A stretch of DNA of 17,497 bases from JBFHIZ01 sp041596215 (GCA_041596215.1 JBFHIZ010000040.1:1-17497), one strand, 5' to 3'; counted from the first letter of the stretch, positions 6,835-15,168 are shown. Made by a program: numbers and translations. The notes: a model not told the origin generated them from the letters alone.

Positions 6835-7036
6835 CTTCTTCACCACTCCTTATCTCTTTGATACGTTCAACCAGAACATAGACACAAACACCAACAAATA
6901 CCAGAGGAATTCCTATTCCTAAAATTTTCACTAGCAAAGGCAAGGCCAAATATATACTTAGAAATGCAAAGGAAACGTAATATACGCAAATAAAAATTGT
7001 AATTAAAATTGGTGCTACTATTTTTTTACCTTTCAT
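6815..7036 (-). CDS. Small two-helix membrane protein ending in GEEDDLSKY
   Basis: The 73-residue protein starts MKGKKIVAPILITIFICVYY and has two hydrophobic stretches (about 7-30 and 33-55) followed by a charged tail, ERIKEIRSGEEDDLSKY. From memory, short membrane proteins with this same EEDDLSKY tail are widespread in Clostridia without assigned function. The ATG at 7036 is chosen because AAGGAGG precedes it; a longer in-frame version begins at 7084 but would overlap the predicted promoter. Its 3' end overlaps the YbjQ gene by 20 bases, so translation is probably coupled. The conserved acidic tail would lie on the cytoplasmic side if the basic N-terminus also does, which suggests a docking role for a soluble partner such as the YbjQ protein; this is speculation. 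Confidence 0.82.
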   Translation of the reverse strand: MKGKKIVAPILITIFICVYYVSFAFLSIYLALPLLVKILGIGIPLVFVGVCVYVLVERIKEIRSGEEDDLSKY

Positions 7037-7055
7037 TTTATCTTCCTCCTTTTTT

Positions 7056-7084
7056 ATTATAATATATATAAAATCTAAGTGCAA
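7056..7084 (-). promoter_or_regulatory. Internal promoter before small membrane protein gene
   Basis: On the minus strand TTGCAC (7079-7084) and a perfect TATAAT (7056-7061) are 17 bp apart. The expected start of transcription, near 7049, lies at the edge of the AGGAGG ribosome binding site (7045-7050), giving an unusually short leader of about 13 bases. It would allow the membrane protein, YbjQ and flavoprotein genes to be expressed apart from the ABC exporter genes upstream. Confidence 0.5.
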
Positions 7085-7094
7085 TGAATCCCCT

Positions 7095-8864
7095 TTAATT
7101 AAACTGTGATACGTATAAATTATAATAAACTCCTTTTTTCTCCATCAAACTACGATGATCCCCCTGTTCTACCACATCTCCATGTTCTAAAACAAGTATA
7201 TGATCTGCATTTTGTATCGTTGATAGACGATGTGCAATCACAAAACAAGTCTTATCCCGCATCAAATCACGCATTGCTTTTTGTACAAAGCGCTCCGTAC
7301 TTGTATCTACGTTTGAAGTTGCTTCGTCTAATATTAACATTTTCGAGTCATAAAGCATTGCTCTTGCAATCGTTAACAATTGTTTTTGACCTTTTGAAAT
7401 ATTACCCCCATCATCATTAATTATTGTTTGATAACCTTTTGGTAAACGCATAATAAATGGATGAATATGTGCTGCTTTAGCAGCTTCTATCACTTCTTCC
7501 ATAGTCGCATTTTCTTTTCCATAGGCAATATTATCAAAAATCGTTTCCTGAAAAACCCAACTGTCTTGTAAAACCATTGCATAACTTCCTCGAAGACTTT
7601 TTCTTGTGTAATATCTAATATCTCCATTATCAACTTTAATACAACCACCATCCACATCATAAAATCGCATAAGTAAGTTTATAATAGTGGTTTTTCCTGC
7701 TCCTGTTGACCCAACAATAGCAACAATTTTTCCCGCCTGTGCATTTAAATTCAAATGGTGAATAATCGTTTTTTCTTTCTCATATCCAAACCGCAAGTTC
7801 TGTAATGCTACCTCCCCTTTGACTTCTTTCAGGTCAGATGCATCTTCACAATCAATTAATTCCTCTTTTTCATCTAAAAGACTAAATAGACGTTCTGCTG
7901 CTGCCAAAGCAGAATACAACTCATTTATAATATTCGCAATTTCTTTAATTGGTCCAGAAAATTTTCGTGAATACAGTACAAAGGAAGAAATTTGTCCAAG
8001 TGAAATTGTTTTTAACATATATAATATTGAGCCAAAAATTGCAATTAAGCTTAATCCTAAATTATTAATACATCCAACTGTAAGTCCTATGCTAACTCCA
8101 TAATAATTTGCCTCGTAATATGCATCGGCAGCCGCATGATTAATTTGATCAAATTTATCATTAATTTGATTTTCATAAGCATATGCCATAATTGTCTTTT
8201 GCCCCGTAAACATTTCCTCTACAAAGCCATTCATAATACCATAATTTTTTGAACGTTTTACATATCTTGGTTGTGTAATCTTACCCATTATTTTTACATA
8301 TATTATTGTCACTGGAATCAAAATCACTTCTATCAGTGCAAGAATTGGCGAAATATATATCATCATAAAAAAGGAACCGATAATGGTAATCATACTTGTT
8401 AAGACTTGCACAATATCGGTGGAAAGACTAGCTCCAATCACATCAATATCATAGGACACCTTACTAATAATATCTCCAGTCGAATTTTTATCAAAATATC
8501 CAACGGGTAACCTCATCATTTTATCAAATACATCTTTCCGCATTTTTTGGGTGATCCATTTACTAACATGCATCATAATAATATTAATTGTAATTGTAAT
8601 TACAAAGGATAAAAGATAACAAAGCAACATCCATTTTGCATAATAAAACACTTTAGAAAAAACGATACTACCAGTACCTGCTGCAATTTCATTAATGGCA
8701 GATCCTGCAAAGGTAGGCCCTAACAATTCCAAAATATTACTTACAAAACAAAGAAAAAAAATCACAAAAATAACCAACTTATAATCTCCCAAATAGGAAA
8801 CAAGTCTTTTTAATGTATGCTTTACGTTTTTCGGTTTTTTTCGAATAGTATCTTGTTTTGCCAT
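7095..8864 (-). CDS. ABC exporter half-transporter, consensus-site subunit
   Basis: The 589-residue protein has an N-terminal six-helix transmembrane domain (about 35-320) and a C-terminal nucleotide-binding domain. Visible motifs are Walker A GSTGAGKT (385-392), Q-loop Q433, a degenerate signature ISKGQ (489-493, LSGGQ in most), Walker B MLILDE (509-514) with the catalytic glutamate E514, and switch histidine H545. The canonical Walker B/H-loop with a weak signature is the complement of the subunit encoded just upstream, so the two should form one heterodimeric exporter for drugs, lipids or peptides. The ATG at 8864 is one base after the partner's stop, with GGGAGA ahead of it; an in-frame ATG further upstream (8915) would overlap the partner's coding end and has no better ribosome binding site. 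The substrate cannot be told from sequence. Confidence 0.93.
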   Translation of the reverse strand: MAKQDTIRKKPKNVKHTLKRLVSYLGDYKLVIFVIFFLCFVSNILELLGPTFAGSAINEIAAGTGSIVFSKVFYYAKWMLLCYLLSFVITITINIIMMHVSKWITQKMRKDVFDKMMRLPVGYFDKNSTGDIISKVSYDIDVIGASLSTDIVQVLTSMITIIGSFFMMIYISPILALIEVILIPVTIIYVKIMGKITQPRYVKRSKNYGIMNGFVEEMFTGQKTIMAYAYENQINDKFDQINHAAADAYYEANYYGVSIGLTVGCINNLGLSLIAIFGSILYMLKTISLGQISSFVLYSRKFSGPIKEIANIINELYSALAAAERLFSLLDEKEELIDCEDASDLKEVKGEVALQNLRFGYEKEKTIIHHLNLNAQAGKIVAIVGSTGAGKTTIINLLMRFYDVDGGCIKVDNGDIRYYTRKSLRGSYAMVLQDSWVFQETIFDNIAYGKENATMEEVIEAAKAAHIHPFIMRLPKGYQTIINDDGGNISKGQKQLLTIARAMLYDSKMLILDEATSNVDTSTERFVQKAMRDLMRDKTCFVIAHRLSTIQNADHILVLEHGDVVEQGDHRSLMEKKGVYYNLYVSQFN

Positions 8865-8865
8865 A

Positions 8866-10638
8866 TTAATTCTTTTCTCCCATCTGGGTTTTAAAAATAT
8901 GTTGATACATTTCACACTCTTTTATTAATTGCTCATGAGTCCCATGTCCAATAATTTTCCCCTCTTCAAGAACAATAATATCATCCGAGTTCATGATGGA
9001 ACTAATTCTTTGTGCTACAATAATTTTTGTAGTATCTCTATAATTCTCACGGAGGGATTTTCTCAATCCTGCATCGGTCTTGTAATCTAAAGCACTAGAA
9101 GAATCATCCAGAATCAGTATTTCTGGATGTGCTACTAAAGCTCTTGCAATTAATATTCTCTGTCTCTGTCCTCCACTAAAATTTGCTCCTTGAATAGCAG
9201 ACTCATGCTCATAGGAATCCTCATATTTTTCAATAAATTCTTCTGCTCCAGCGTTTTGGGAAGCTTCTATAATCTCATTCATCGATACGTCTCTTCCAAA
9301 GGCTATGTTATTTCTTATGGATCCCACAAAAATAATATCATTTTGAAAGACGACACCAAACTTTTCATGAAGACGGTCTTTACTATACGTTCGTATATCT
9401 TTCCCTTCTAAAAATATATGTCCTTCATCAGGATCGTAAAATCGCATCAATAGATTTAATATCGTTGTTTTTCCACATCCAGTAGCACCAATAATTCCAA
9501 GTGTATTTCCTTTTTCCAACGCGAAATTAATATCTTCTAAACATTTATCTTTTATGATTTTACTTTGCTCGTAGACTTCAGTATCTAGACTATTCTCCTC
9601 TGTGTTTTGGCCATAACTAAAATTTACATGTTCAAAAATAAGATACTCTTCTCTATCTGTCTGGCATGCATCCTGTTCTACCATTGGAACAAGATTATCT
9701 TTTTTGTTAACCACCTCCTCAATTCGATTTGCTGAGGCATTGGCTTTCGATAGCAACATAAACATACGATTTAACGCCATAACTCCCATTAATACCATAT
9801 TGACATAGGTTAGAAATGCTAAGATCACTCCTGGTTGTGTTTCTCCATTATTTACACGAACTGCTCCAAAAACTACAACCAATACCAAACCAACATTTAA
9901 AAATAATGTCATAATTGGACTTGGTAACGCGGTAATGATACTGGCTTTTACTTCACTTTTTTTCAGTTTTTCATTTGCTTTACCAAAATGTTCTTTTTCA
10001 TATTCTTCTTTTGATAACGATTTCACCACTCGAATTCCCACAATATTTTCCCGCATAATTCGAACAATTTCATCCATATTTTTTTGCACTTTATCGTAAA
10101 GCGGAATACCTTTTACCGATACAAAAATCACAATAAGAATAAGAAGTGGTGCCATAATGCATAAAATCAAAGCTAAACCTGCATCCATCGTCAACGTAAT
10201 TGCAATTCCTCCTACTAATAAAATAGGAGCACGAATGCCAAGTGTTTGCACCGCTTGTATAAATCTTTGTAAATTATATGAATCTGATGTCATCCTTGAA
10301 GTTAAAGAAGGCAACCCAAATTCATCCATTTGATCTCCTGAAAGATTAATTGATTTCCAAAATAATTCTCTGCGGATTTGAAAGGCACTTTTTTGAGCTA
10401 CTTTTATAGAAAGTCGATTGGCTTTTGCATTTAATTGACGTACGATAAGGGCAAGCATAATCATAACCAAGCCCCAAAATATCACTTCTCCTATTTTTTC
10501 TCTCGGAACAACATCATCAATTAAATGTTCTAAGATATAAGGAATCAATAATTCACCCATAGTTCCTATAAGTTTTATAAACATAACCGCAAGAACCATT
10601 TTTTTACACTTCTTTAGATGTGACAACATATATTTCAT
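8866..10638 (-). CDS. ABC exporter half-transporter, degenerate-site subunit
   Basis: This 590-residue protein has six predicted membrane helices (about 13-300) and an ATPase domain. Motifs are Walker A GATGCGKT (384-391), Q-loop Q432, canonical signature FSGGQ (487-491) and Walker B ILILDD (507-512). In Walker B the catalytic glutamate is replaced by aspartate D512, and in the switch loop histidine is replaced by glutamine Q543. These changes mark the non-hydrolysing site of asymmetric exporters such as TM287/288 and BmrCD. An extra segment of about 20 residues (343-363, acidic) lies between the A-loop tyrosine Y342 and the next strand. The start has AAAGGAG seven bases upstream and comes 16 bp after the dus stop. 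Its stop is separated by one base from the partner's start, so the two are translated together. Confidence 0.93.
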   Translation of the reverse strand: MKYMLSHLKKCKKMVLAVMFIKLIGTMGELLIPYILEHLIDDVVPREKIGEVIFWGLVMIMLALIVRQLNAKANRLSIKVAQKSAFQIRRELFWKSINLSGDQMDEFGLPSLTSRMTSDSYNLQRFIQAVQTLGIRAPILLVGGIAITLTMDAGLALILCIMAPLLILIVIFVSVKGIPLYDKVQKNMDEIVRIMRENIVGIRVVKSLSKEEYEKEHFGKANEKLKKSEVKASIITALPSPIMTLFLNVGLVLVVVFGAVRVNNGETQPGVILAFLTYVNMVLMGVMALNRMFMLLSKANASANRIEEVVNKKDNLVPMVEQDACQTDREEYLIFEHVNFSYGQNTEENSLDTEVYEQSKIIKDKCLEDINFALEKGNTLGIIGATGCGKTTILNLLMRFYDPDEGHIFLEGKDIRTYSKDRLHEKFGVVFQNDIIFVGSIRNNIAFGRDVSMNEIIEASQNAGAEEFIEKYEDSYEHESAIQGANFSGGQRQRILIARALVAHPEILILDDSSSALDYKTDAGLRKSLRENYRDTTKIIVAQRISSIMNSDDIIVLEEGKIIGHGTHEQLIKECEMYQHIFKTQMGEKN

Positions 10639-10654
10639 GAAACGACTCCTTTGT

Positions 10655-11596
10655 TTACATGGTTTCTAAAATCATTTGCACGATATTATTATATTCTTCT
10701 TTACTCTGTGATTTATATATTTTCTTTCCCAATTTTTCACATCCGGGAAAATATATAATCAAGTAACTCCACAGTTCTTTCATACGAAACATCGCATTTC
10801 GATCTTCCCCCATCAATTCACGATATCCCTCAAATACTTCATTTAAAAATCCTTCCAATTGTGGTTTTTCGATACCCATATTCCGTGCTTGCTTTTCTCC
10901 CTTAATTTCGTTTGCCAAATTAGGATTTTGTATTAACCCCCTACCTAGCATAAAGGTATCCACCTTGGGAAATGCTCGTTGTACTATTTGATAATCCTTC
11001 TTTTGAAAGATATCCCCATTATAACAAATTGGGTGGTTTGCACATGCGTTCATTTTTTCAAACACTTCTAAATTAGGTTTGTTTTTATAAAAATCCTTTT
11101 GAATTCGTGGGTGAATGATCAATTCCTCTAATGGAAATTTATTAAAGAGAGCACTTAATTCTCCATGCTCTTCCGCATTATGTATTCCAATTCTCGTTTT
11201 GATAGATATTTTCATATTTAAATTAGAACATACAGTTTCTAAGAATTGTTCCAATTCTTTTTTTTCACCTAAAAAACCAGAACCTTTTCTTTTCGCTACT
11301 ACGGTTCCAGACGGACATCCCAAATTTAAGTTCACCTCTTGATATCCGTATGTTTGCAATTCTTTTGCTGCGTTAATAAAATGTTCTGCTTTATTTGTTA
11401 ATAATTGTGGAACAATACATAGCCCCTTATTATTATCTGGTAAGATTTCTTTTTTTTCTTTTGGTGTTAATACATTAAGCATTGTAGGTGACAAGAAGGG
11501 GGTAAAATACTTATCCATTTTTCCAAAATATTTTGCATGTGCATTTCGGTATATAAATCCGGTTATACCTTCTAATGGAGCCATATATATTCTCAT
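10655..11596 (-). CDS. tRNA-dihydrouridine synthase (Dus family)
   Basis: The 313-residue FMN enzyme reduces specific uridines in tRNA to dihydrouridine using NADPH. The TIM-barrel begins MRIYMAPLEGITGFIYRNAH. The catalytic cysteine is C94 in NLNLGCPSGTVVAKRKGSGF, where a Dus-type lysine/arginine cluster follows. The IHPRIQKDFYK block replaces the common HGRT-x-x-Q-x-Y motif of Dus, and YNGDIF plus MLGRGLI form the FMN phosphate site. The C-terminal helical domain (about 240-313) is the tRNA-recognition part. HPR instead of HGR and the short length place it outside the best-known DusB group, so the exact position modified is uncertain. It starts 66 bp after the ABC-F stop with AAGGGA upstream, and is followed by the exporter genes. 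Confidence 0.92.
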   Translation of the reverse strand: MRIYMAPLEGITGFIYRNAHAKYFGKMDKYFTPFLSPTMLNVLTPKEKKEILPDNNKGLCIVPQLLTNKAEHFINAAKELQTYGYQEVNLNLGCPSGTVVAKRKGSGFLGEKKELEQFLETVCSNLNMKISIKTRIGIHNAEEHGELSALFNKFPLEELIIHPRIQKDFYKNKPNLEVFEKMNACANHPICYNGDIFQKKDYQIVQRAFPKVDTFMLGRGLIQNPNLANEIKGEKQARNMGIEKPQLEGFLNEVFEGYRELMGEDRNAMFRMKELWSYLIIYFPGCEKLGKKIYKSQSKEEYNNIVQMILETM

Positions 11597-11662
11597 ATAA
11601 TTATTTCCCTTCTAATCAACAACGTACGCTCTCTCGTTCATTTCTATTTTTTGCTTCTTACT

Positions 11663-13489
11663 TTATATTAGATTTCCCTGTGCACTGATTTTCTCTGCAA
11701 GTTCTTCTAAATATACATACCGTTCCATTTTTTCTTCCAAAGTTTCTTCTAATTTTTCATGTTTCTCTGTGAGTTCTTTTAGTTTCATAAAGTCTGTTGC
11801 AGCCTTTGGTATCTCTTGGTCAATGAAAGCAATTTCTTCTTCTAGCTTTTCAATTATTTCTTCAATCGTTTTGTATTCTTGTTCTTCTTTGAATGTAAAT
11901 TTTAATTTCTTAGGAATCCGTTCTTTACTCTTTTTATATTCTTCCGCTGTATTTATATTCTCTTTTTCATTTTTATCTTCACGCCATGTATTTTCTTCCA
12001 TTGCCAATTTATGTTCCATAAAATAATCCGTATACTTACCTTCATATTGTCGAATACTTCCTTCTTCAAATACCATTAACCGATTCACAACTCGGTCTAA
12101 AAAATAGCGATCATGGGATACTACAATAACAATTCCAGAAAATGAATCCAAATAATCTTCTAAAATTCGAAGCGTTGAAATATCCAAATCATTCGTCGGC
12201 TCATCAAGGACTAAAACATTCGGCATTTCCAATAATACTTTCAAAAGGTAAAGTCTTCTTTTTTCCCCACCGGACAATTTCCCTATTTTTGCATATTGTA
12301 GGGTTGCATCAAACAAAAATTGCTCTAGCATTTTTGACGCATAGGAAGGTGCACCTACTGGCTTATGCTTTTCATGCGACTCACTAATATAATCAATTAC
12401 TCTCATTTCCTCATCAAAATGGTCATTTTCCTGTGCAAAATATCCAATTCGAACCGTTTCTCCTATTTCAATTGTGCCAGTTTTCGATGGTATTTTACCC
12501 AAGATAGTCTTTAGCAAGGTTGTTTTTCCACATCCATTTGGTCCAATAATTCCAATCCGATCTTTCTTTAAAAAAATATAAGTAAATGCTTGAAACAATA
12601 ACAAATCTCCATATCCATTTGAAATATCATGCAGCTCGATTGTTTTCTTCCCTAATCGCACCATCTGCATATCTATTAACTCTATCTGCTCTTCAACCGG
12701 AATTGGTTTTTCATCTCGAAGTGCTTCATATCTTGCAATATGTGCTTTTTGTTTTGTAGATCTTGCTCTTGCGCCCCGTTGCATCCATGCGATCTCTTTC
12801 GTTAATATATTCGCATGTTTTGCCATTGTAGAACGTTGCATCTCTTCTCGAATTGCTTTTAGACTTAGATAACCTTCATAATTTGTATCATACCGATAGC
12901 ATTCGCCCTTATCAATTTCAACAATACAATTACAAATAAGATCTAAAAAATAACGATCATGAGTCACCATAACAAGTGCTCCTTTATAACTATTTAAATA
13001 GCTTTCCAACCATTCCGTCATGTCATTGTCTAGATGATTGGTAGGCTCATCCAGAACCAATACATCACAAGAAGATAATAACGCTCCTGCTAGTGCAACT
13101 TTCTTTCTTTGACCACCGGATAATTTTTCTGTTAGGATATCATATTCTGTAAATCCAAGTTTATTTAAAATCATCTTTGCTTCACCTTCAATACTCCAGG
13201 AATTATCCCCTGTCATATTTTTTGTAATCACATAATCATAGATGGTTTCTTTGGGATCAAATAGGGGATTTTGTGGTAAATAGTTAATATGACAATTTCG
13301 TACCTTGGCATATTCTCCCTCATCAGCTTCTTCGATTCCTGCAAGAATCTTTAATAATGTCGATTTTCCACTTCCATTTACACCAATAATTCCAATTTTA
13401 TCCTGTTCATTAATACTAAAATCAGCTTGCTTAAACAATACTTTATCTGTAAATGCTTTACTGATTCCTTTCATGGTCAAAATATTCAT
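11663..13489 (-). CDS. ABC-F ATPase, Uup-like
   Basis: The 608-residue protein has two ABC ATPase domains in tandem and no membrane segment, the ABC-F layout. Domain 1: Walker A GVNGSGKST (36-44), LSGGQ (123-127), DEPTNHLD (147-154). Domain 2: GPNGCGKTT (316-324), LSGGE (405-409), DEPTNDLD (429-436). Both catalytic glutamates are intact. The inter-domain linker carries AWMQRGARARSTKQKAHIARYEAL-type sequence (about 234-257), which in this family contacts tRNA at the ribosomal E/P site. The C-terminal 75 residues (about 535-605) are glutamate/lysine-rich and should form an antiparallel coiled coil, as in Uup. Uup-type proteins act on stalled ribosomes and have been linked to branched DNA; which applies here is unknown. 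The start has AGAGG upstream, 16 bp after the 76-residue gene. Confidence 0.93.
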   Translation of the reverse strand: MNILTMKGISKAFTDKVLFKQADFSINEQDKIGIIGVNGSGKSTLLKILAGIEEADEGEYAKVRNCHINYLPQNPLFDPKETIYDYVITKNMTGDNSWSIEGEAKMILNKLGFTEYDILTEKLSGGQRKKVALAGALLSSCDVLVLDEPTNHLDNDMTEWLESYLNSYKGALVMVTHDRYFLDLICNCIVEIDKGECYRYDTNYEGYLSLKAIREEMQRSTMAKHANILTKEIAWMQRGARARSTKQKAHIARYEALRDEKPIPVEEQIELIDMQMVRLGKKTIELHDISNGYGDLLLFQAFTYIFLKKDRIGIIGPNGCGKTTLLKTILGKIPSKTGTIEIGETVRIGYFAQENDHFDEEMRVIDYISESHEKHKPVGAPSYASKMLEQFLFDATLQYAKIGKLSGGEKRRLYLLKVLLEMPNVLVLDEPTNDLDISTLRILEDYLDSFSGIVIVVSHDRYFLDRVVNRLMVFEEGSIRQYEGKYTDYFMEHKLAMEENTWREDKNEKENINTAEEYKKSKERIPKKLKFTFKEEQEYKTIEEIIEKLEEEIAFIDQEIPKAATDFMKLKELTEKHEKLEETLEEKMERYVYLEELAEKISAQGNLI

Positions 13490-13505
13490 TTTTTTCCTCT
13501 TATAC

Positions 13506-13736
13506 TTATTTGCTTCTTAGTTGCATCAATTCATTTAATAATTCTAAGTCTGATCTTTTCACCTTGATATTGGCCGCATAATCTTCTCCATCTGTTTTCT
13601 TAACAATTATTTCTACAATATCATTTTCTTCTATACCAACTTTTTTCATCTTATCAAAAAATTTTGGTATCATCGGGTGATTTCTTACAAATTCATCTTT
13701 CATTTTGCTTGCCTGCATTAATTTTTGTATATTCAT
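13506..13736 (-). CDS. Conserved small protein of unknown function
   Basis: This 76-residue soluble protein has a helical N-terminus (MNIQKLMQASKMKDEFVRNH), a proline-containing turn, then a strand-rich segment (DIVEIIVKKTDGEDYAANIKV) and a final helix (RSDLELLNELMQL). From memory, similar short proteins with a SDLELL ending recur in Lachnospiraceae; no function is known to me. The ATG is preceded by AAGGAG with eight bases between, so translation is credible. It leads the operon, its stop being 16 bp before the ABC-F start, and diverges from degV. Nothing in it indicates membrane, metal or nucleotide binding. Confidence 0.82.
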   Translation of the reverse strand: MNIQKLMQASKMKDEFVRNHPMIPKFFDKMKKVGIEENDIVEIIVKKTDGEDYAANIKVKRSDLELLNELMQLRSK

Positions 13737-13787
13737 GTCTTTTTCTCCTTGGCTTTAATTCACGTTATACATTGTAACATAAAATAC

Positions 13788-13816
13788 TTTTCATTATCAT
13801 CTTTTTTTGTTAAAAT
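13788..13816 (+). promoter_or_regulatory. Candidate degV promoter
   Basis: TTTTCA (13788-13793) and TAAAAT (13811-13816) are spaced by 17 bp, about 30 bp before the degV start. The match is moderate. The 110-bp divergent gap must also hold the promoter for the minus-strand run; minus-strand TACAAT and TATAAC elements occur near 13764-13775 but no good -35 goes with them. Confidence 0.38.
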
Positions 13817-13846
13817 GTCCTTAGTTTGAAAACATGAGGAGGATTT

Positions 13847-14719
13847 ATGACAACAAATCAAAAAACAGTAATTGTTACGGATAGTTCCTGTGATTTATCG
13901 CCAGAGCTATATCAAATGTATCACATTACCGCACTTCCACTTGCAATTACACTAGACAATAAGACTTACAAAGACGGGATTGACATGAATTCCGATATGA
14001 TCTACACACATTATAACACCTATCAAACACTACCAAAAACAGCCGCTCCTTCCATTTATGATTTTACCAAAACCTTTCAAGAATTAACGGCAAAGGGATT
14101 TGAAATTGTATTTATCGGCATCGGCAGTAGCTTATCAAGTACTTTTAATAATGCGTATATTGCATCAAAAGATTTTAATCAAGTATATACCATTGATTCT
14201 GGGAACTTATCCTCGGGCGTTGGCCATTTAGTTCTTTATGCTGCAGAACTTGCTTTCAAAGGTCTTCCTGCAAAAGAAATCTATGAAAAAACGAAAGAAA
14301 AAGTTCACTATGTTGACGCTTCTTTTGTCATTGAAAAATTGGAATTTCTTCACAAAGGTGGACGCTGTAGTTCCGTAGCTTTTCTTAGTGCAAACGCGCT
14401 TCGCATCAAACCTTGTATTGAAGTTCGAGGTGGTGCAATGGGCGTCGGCAAAAAATATCGAGGTTCTCTTTCAAAATGTATTGAATCCTACATCGAAAAC
14501 AGTTTATCCGATAAAGATAATATAGATCCAAAACGTTGCTTTATCACTCATACCATTAAAGATCGCTCCATTATTGAATCTGCTTTTCAAATGGTTAATA
14601 AACATTTTCAGTTCGATGAAATTTTAGAAACACATGCCGGTTGTACCATTGCAAGTCATTGTGGCGAGGGAACTTTAGGAATTCTATTTTTTCGTAAAAC
14701 ACCTATTAATATATTTTAA
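13847..14719 (+). CDS. DegV family fatty-acid-binding protein
   Basis: The 290-residue DegV (FakB-like) protein binds a fatty acid and, in studied Firmicutes, presents it to the FakA kinase for phosphorylation on the way to phospholipid. Family blocks seen: VTDSSCDLS (10-18), GIGSSLSSTFNNA (91-103), TIDSGNLSSGVG (115-126), LEFLHKGGRCSSV (165-177) and HCGEGTLGILF (271-281). The usual TSQPS motif reads TAAPS (65-69), a change at the entrance of the ligand site. GAGGAGG lies directly ahead of the ATG. No kinase partner (fakA) is in the window. The gene is alone on its strand, bounded by a divergent promoter region and a shared terminator. Confidence 0.92.
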   Translation: MTTNQKTVIVTDSSCDLSPELYQMYHITALPLAITLDNKTYKDGIDMNSDMIYTHYNTYQTLPKTAAPSIYDFTKTFQELTAKGFEIVFIGIGSSLSSTFNNAYIASKDFNQVYTIDSGNLSSGVGHLVLYAAELAFKGLPAKEIYEKTKEKVHYVDASFVIEKLEFLHKGGRCSSVAFLSANALRIKPCIEVRGGAMGVGKKYRGSLSKCIESYIENSLSDKDNIDPKRCFITHTIKDRSIIESAFQMVNKHFQFDEILETHAGCTIASHCGEGTLGILFFRKTPINIF

Positions 14720-14731
14720 TTTATACAAATA

Positions 14732-14753
14732 AAAACCGCCAATTGGCGGTTTT
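14732..14753. terminator. Bidirectional intrinsic terminator between degV and HIT gene
   Basis: AAAACCGCC (14732-14740) and GGCGGTTTT (14745-14753) form a nine-pair stem around an AATT loop, perfectly self-complementary over 22 bp. A and T runs on the two sides give U-tails in either direction. It ends both degV (plus) and the HIT gene (minus), the latter's stop codon starting two bases to its right at 14755. Confidence 0.9.
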
Positions 14754-14754
14754 A

Positions 14755-15168
14755 TTATTCTTCCACTATTTTTTTTCTGATATTATCTAATTCCTCTACT
14801 GTTTTTTCAAGTGGCACCCAATTTAAATCCTGCCCATCCGTAAGGTATCTTGGAATTAAATGTATATGAAAATGAAAAACCGTTTGTCCAGCCGTCTTTC
14901 CGTTATTCTGAACAACATTAAATCCATCACATTGTAAAGTACGAATCATTTTCTTTGTCATTTTTTTTGCAAGTATAAACGCTTCCCCAGTTAAATCTTC
15001 TGGCATTTCACATATATTTTCATAATGTTCTTTTGGCAAAATCAAAGCATGTCCATCAGATGCTGGTGATAAATCTAAAATTACACGAAATTTATCATCT
15101 TCATAAATGGTTCGGCTAGGGATCTCTCCATTTGCTATTTTACAAAATATACAGTTTGGATCTTTCAT
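14755..15168 (-). CDS. HIT family nucleotide hydrolase/transferase
   Basis: This 137-residue histidine-triad protein has the triad H99-F-H101-I-H103 followed by LIP. The N-terminal half begins with CIFCKIANGEIPSRTIYED, a Hint/HinT-type opening, and continues with a DLSPASDGHALILPKEHYE block. Cysteines C6 and C9 together with H48 are placed like the zinc site of some HIT proteins, with H99 a possible fourth ligand. HIT enzymes cleave aminoacyl- or phosphoramidate-adenylates in the cytoplasm; the natural substrate is uncertain. GGGAGA precedes the ATG. The gene follows the flavodoxin-SCP2 gene by 27 bp and ends directly at the shared terminator. Confidence 0.94.
   Translation of the reverse strand: MKDPNCIFCKIANGEIPSRTIYEDDKFRVILDLSPASDGHALILPKEHYENICEMPEDLTGEAFILAKKMTKKMIRTLQCDGFNVVQNNGKTAGQTVFHFHIHLIPRYLTDGQDLNWVPLEKTVEELDNIRKKIVEE

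Noticed and set aside
8865..8915. Longer start for the second exporter subunit, overlapping the first by 50 bases
   Set aside because: The ATG at 8864 directly follows the partner's stop with GGGAGA upstream, and the extra residues are just the partner's C-terminus in another frame.
11597..11662. Possible terminator between ABC-F and dus
   Set aside because: Short ACG/CGT arms around AGAGAG form no stable stem and no T-run follows.
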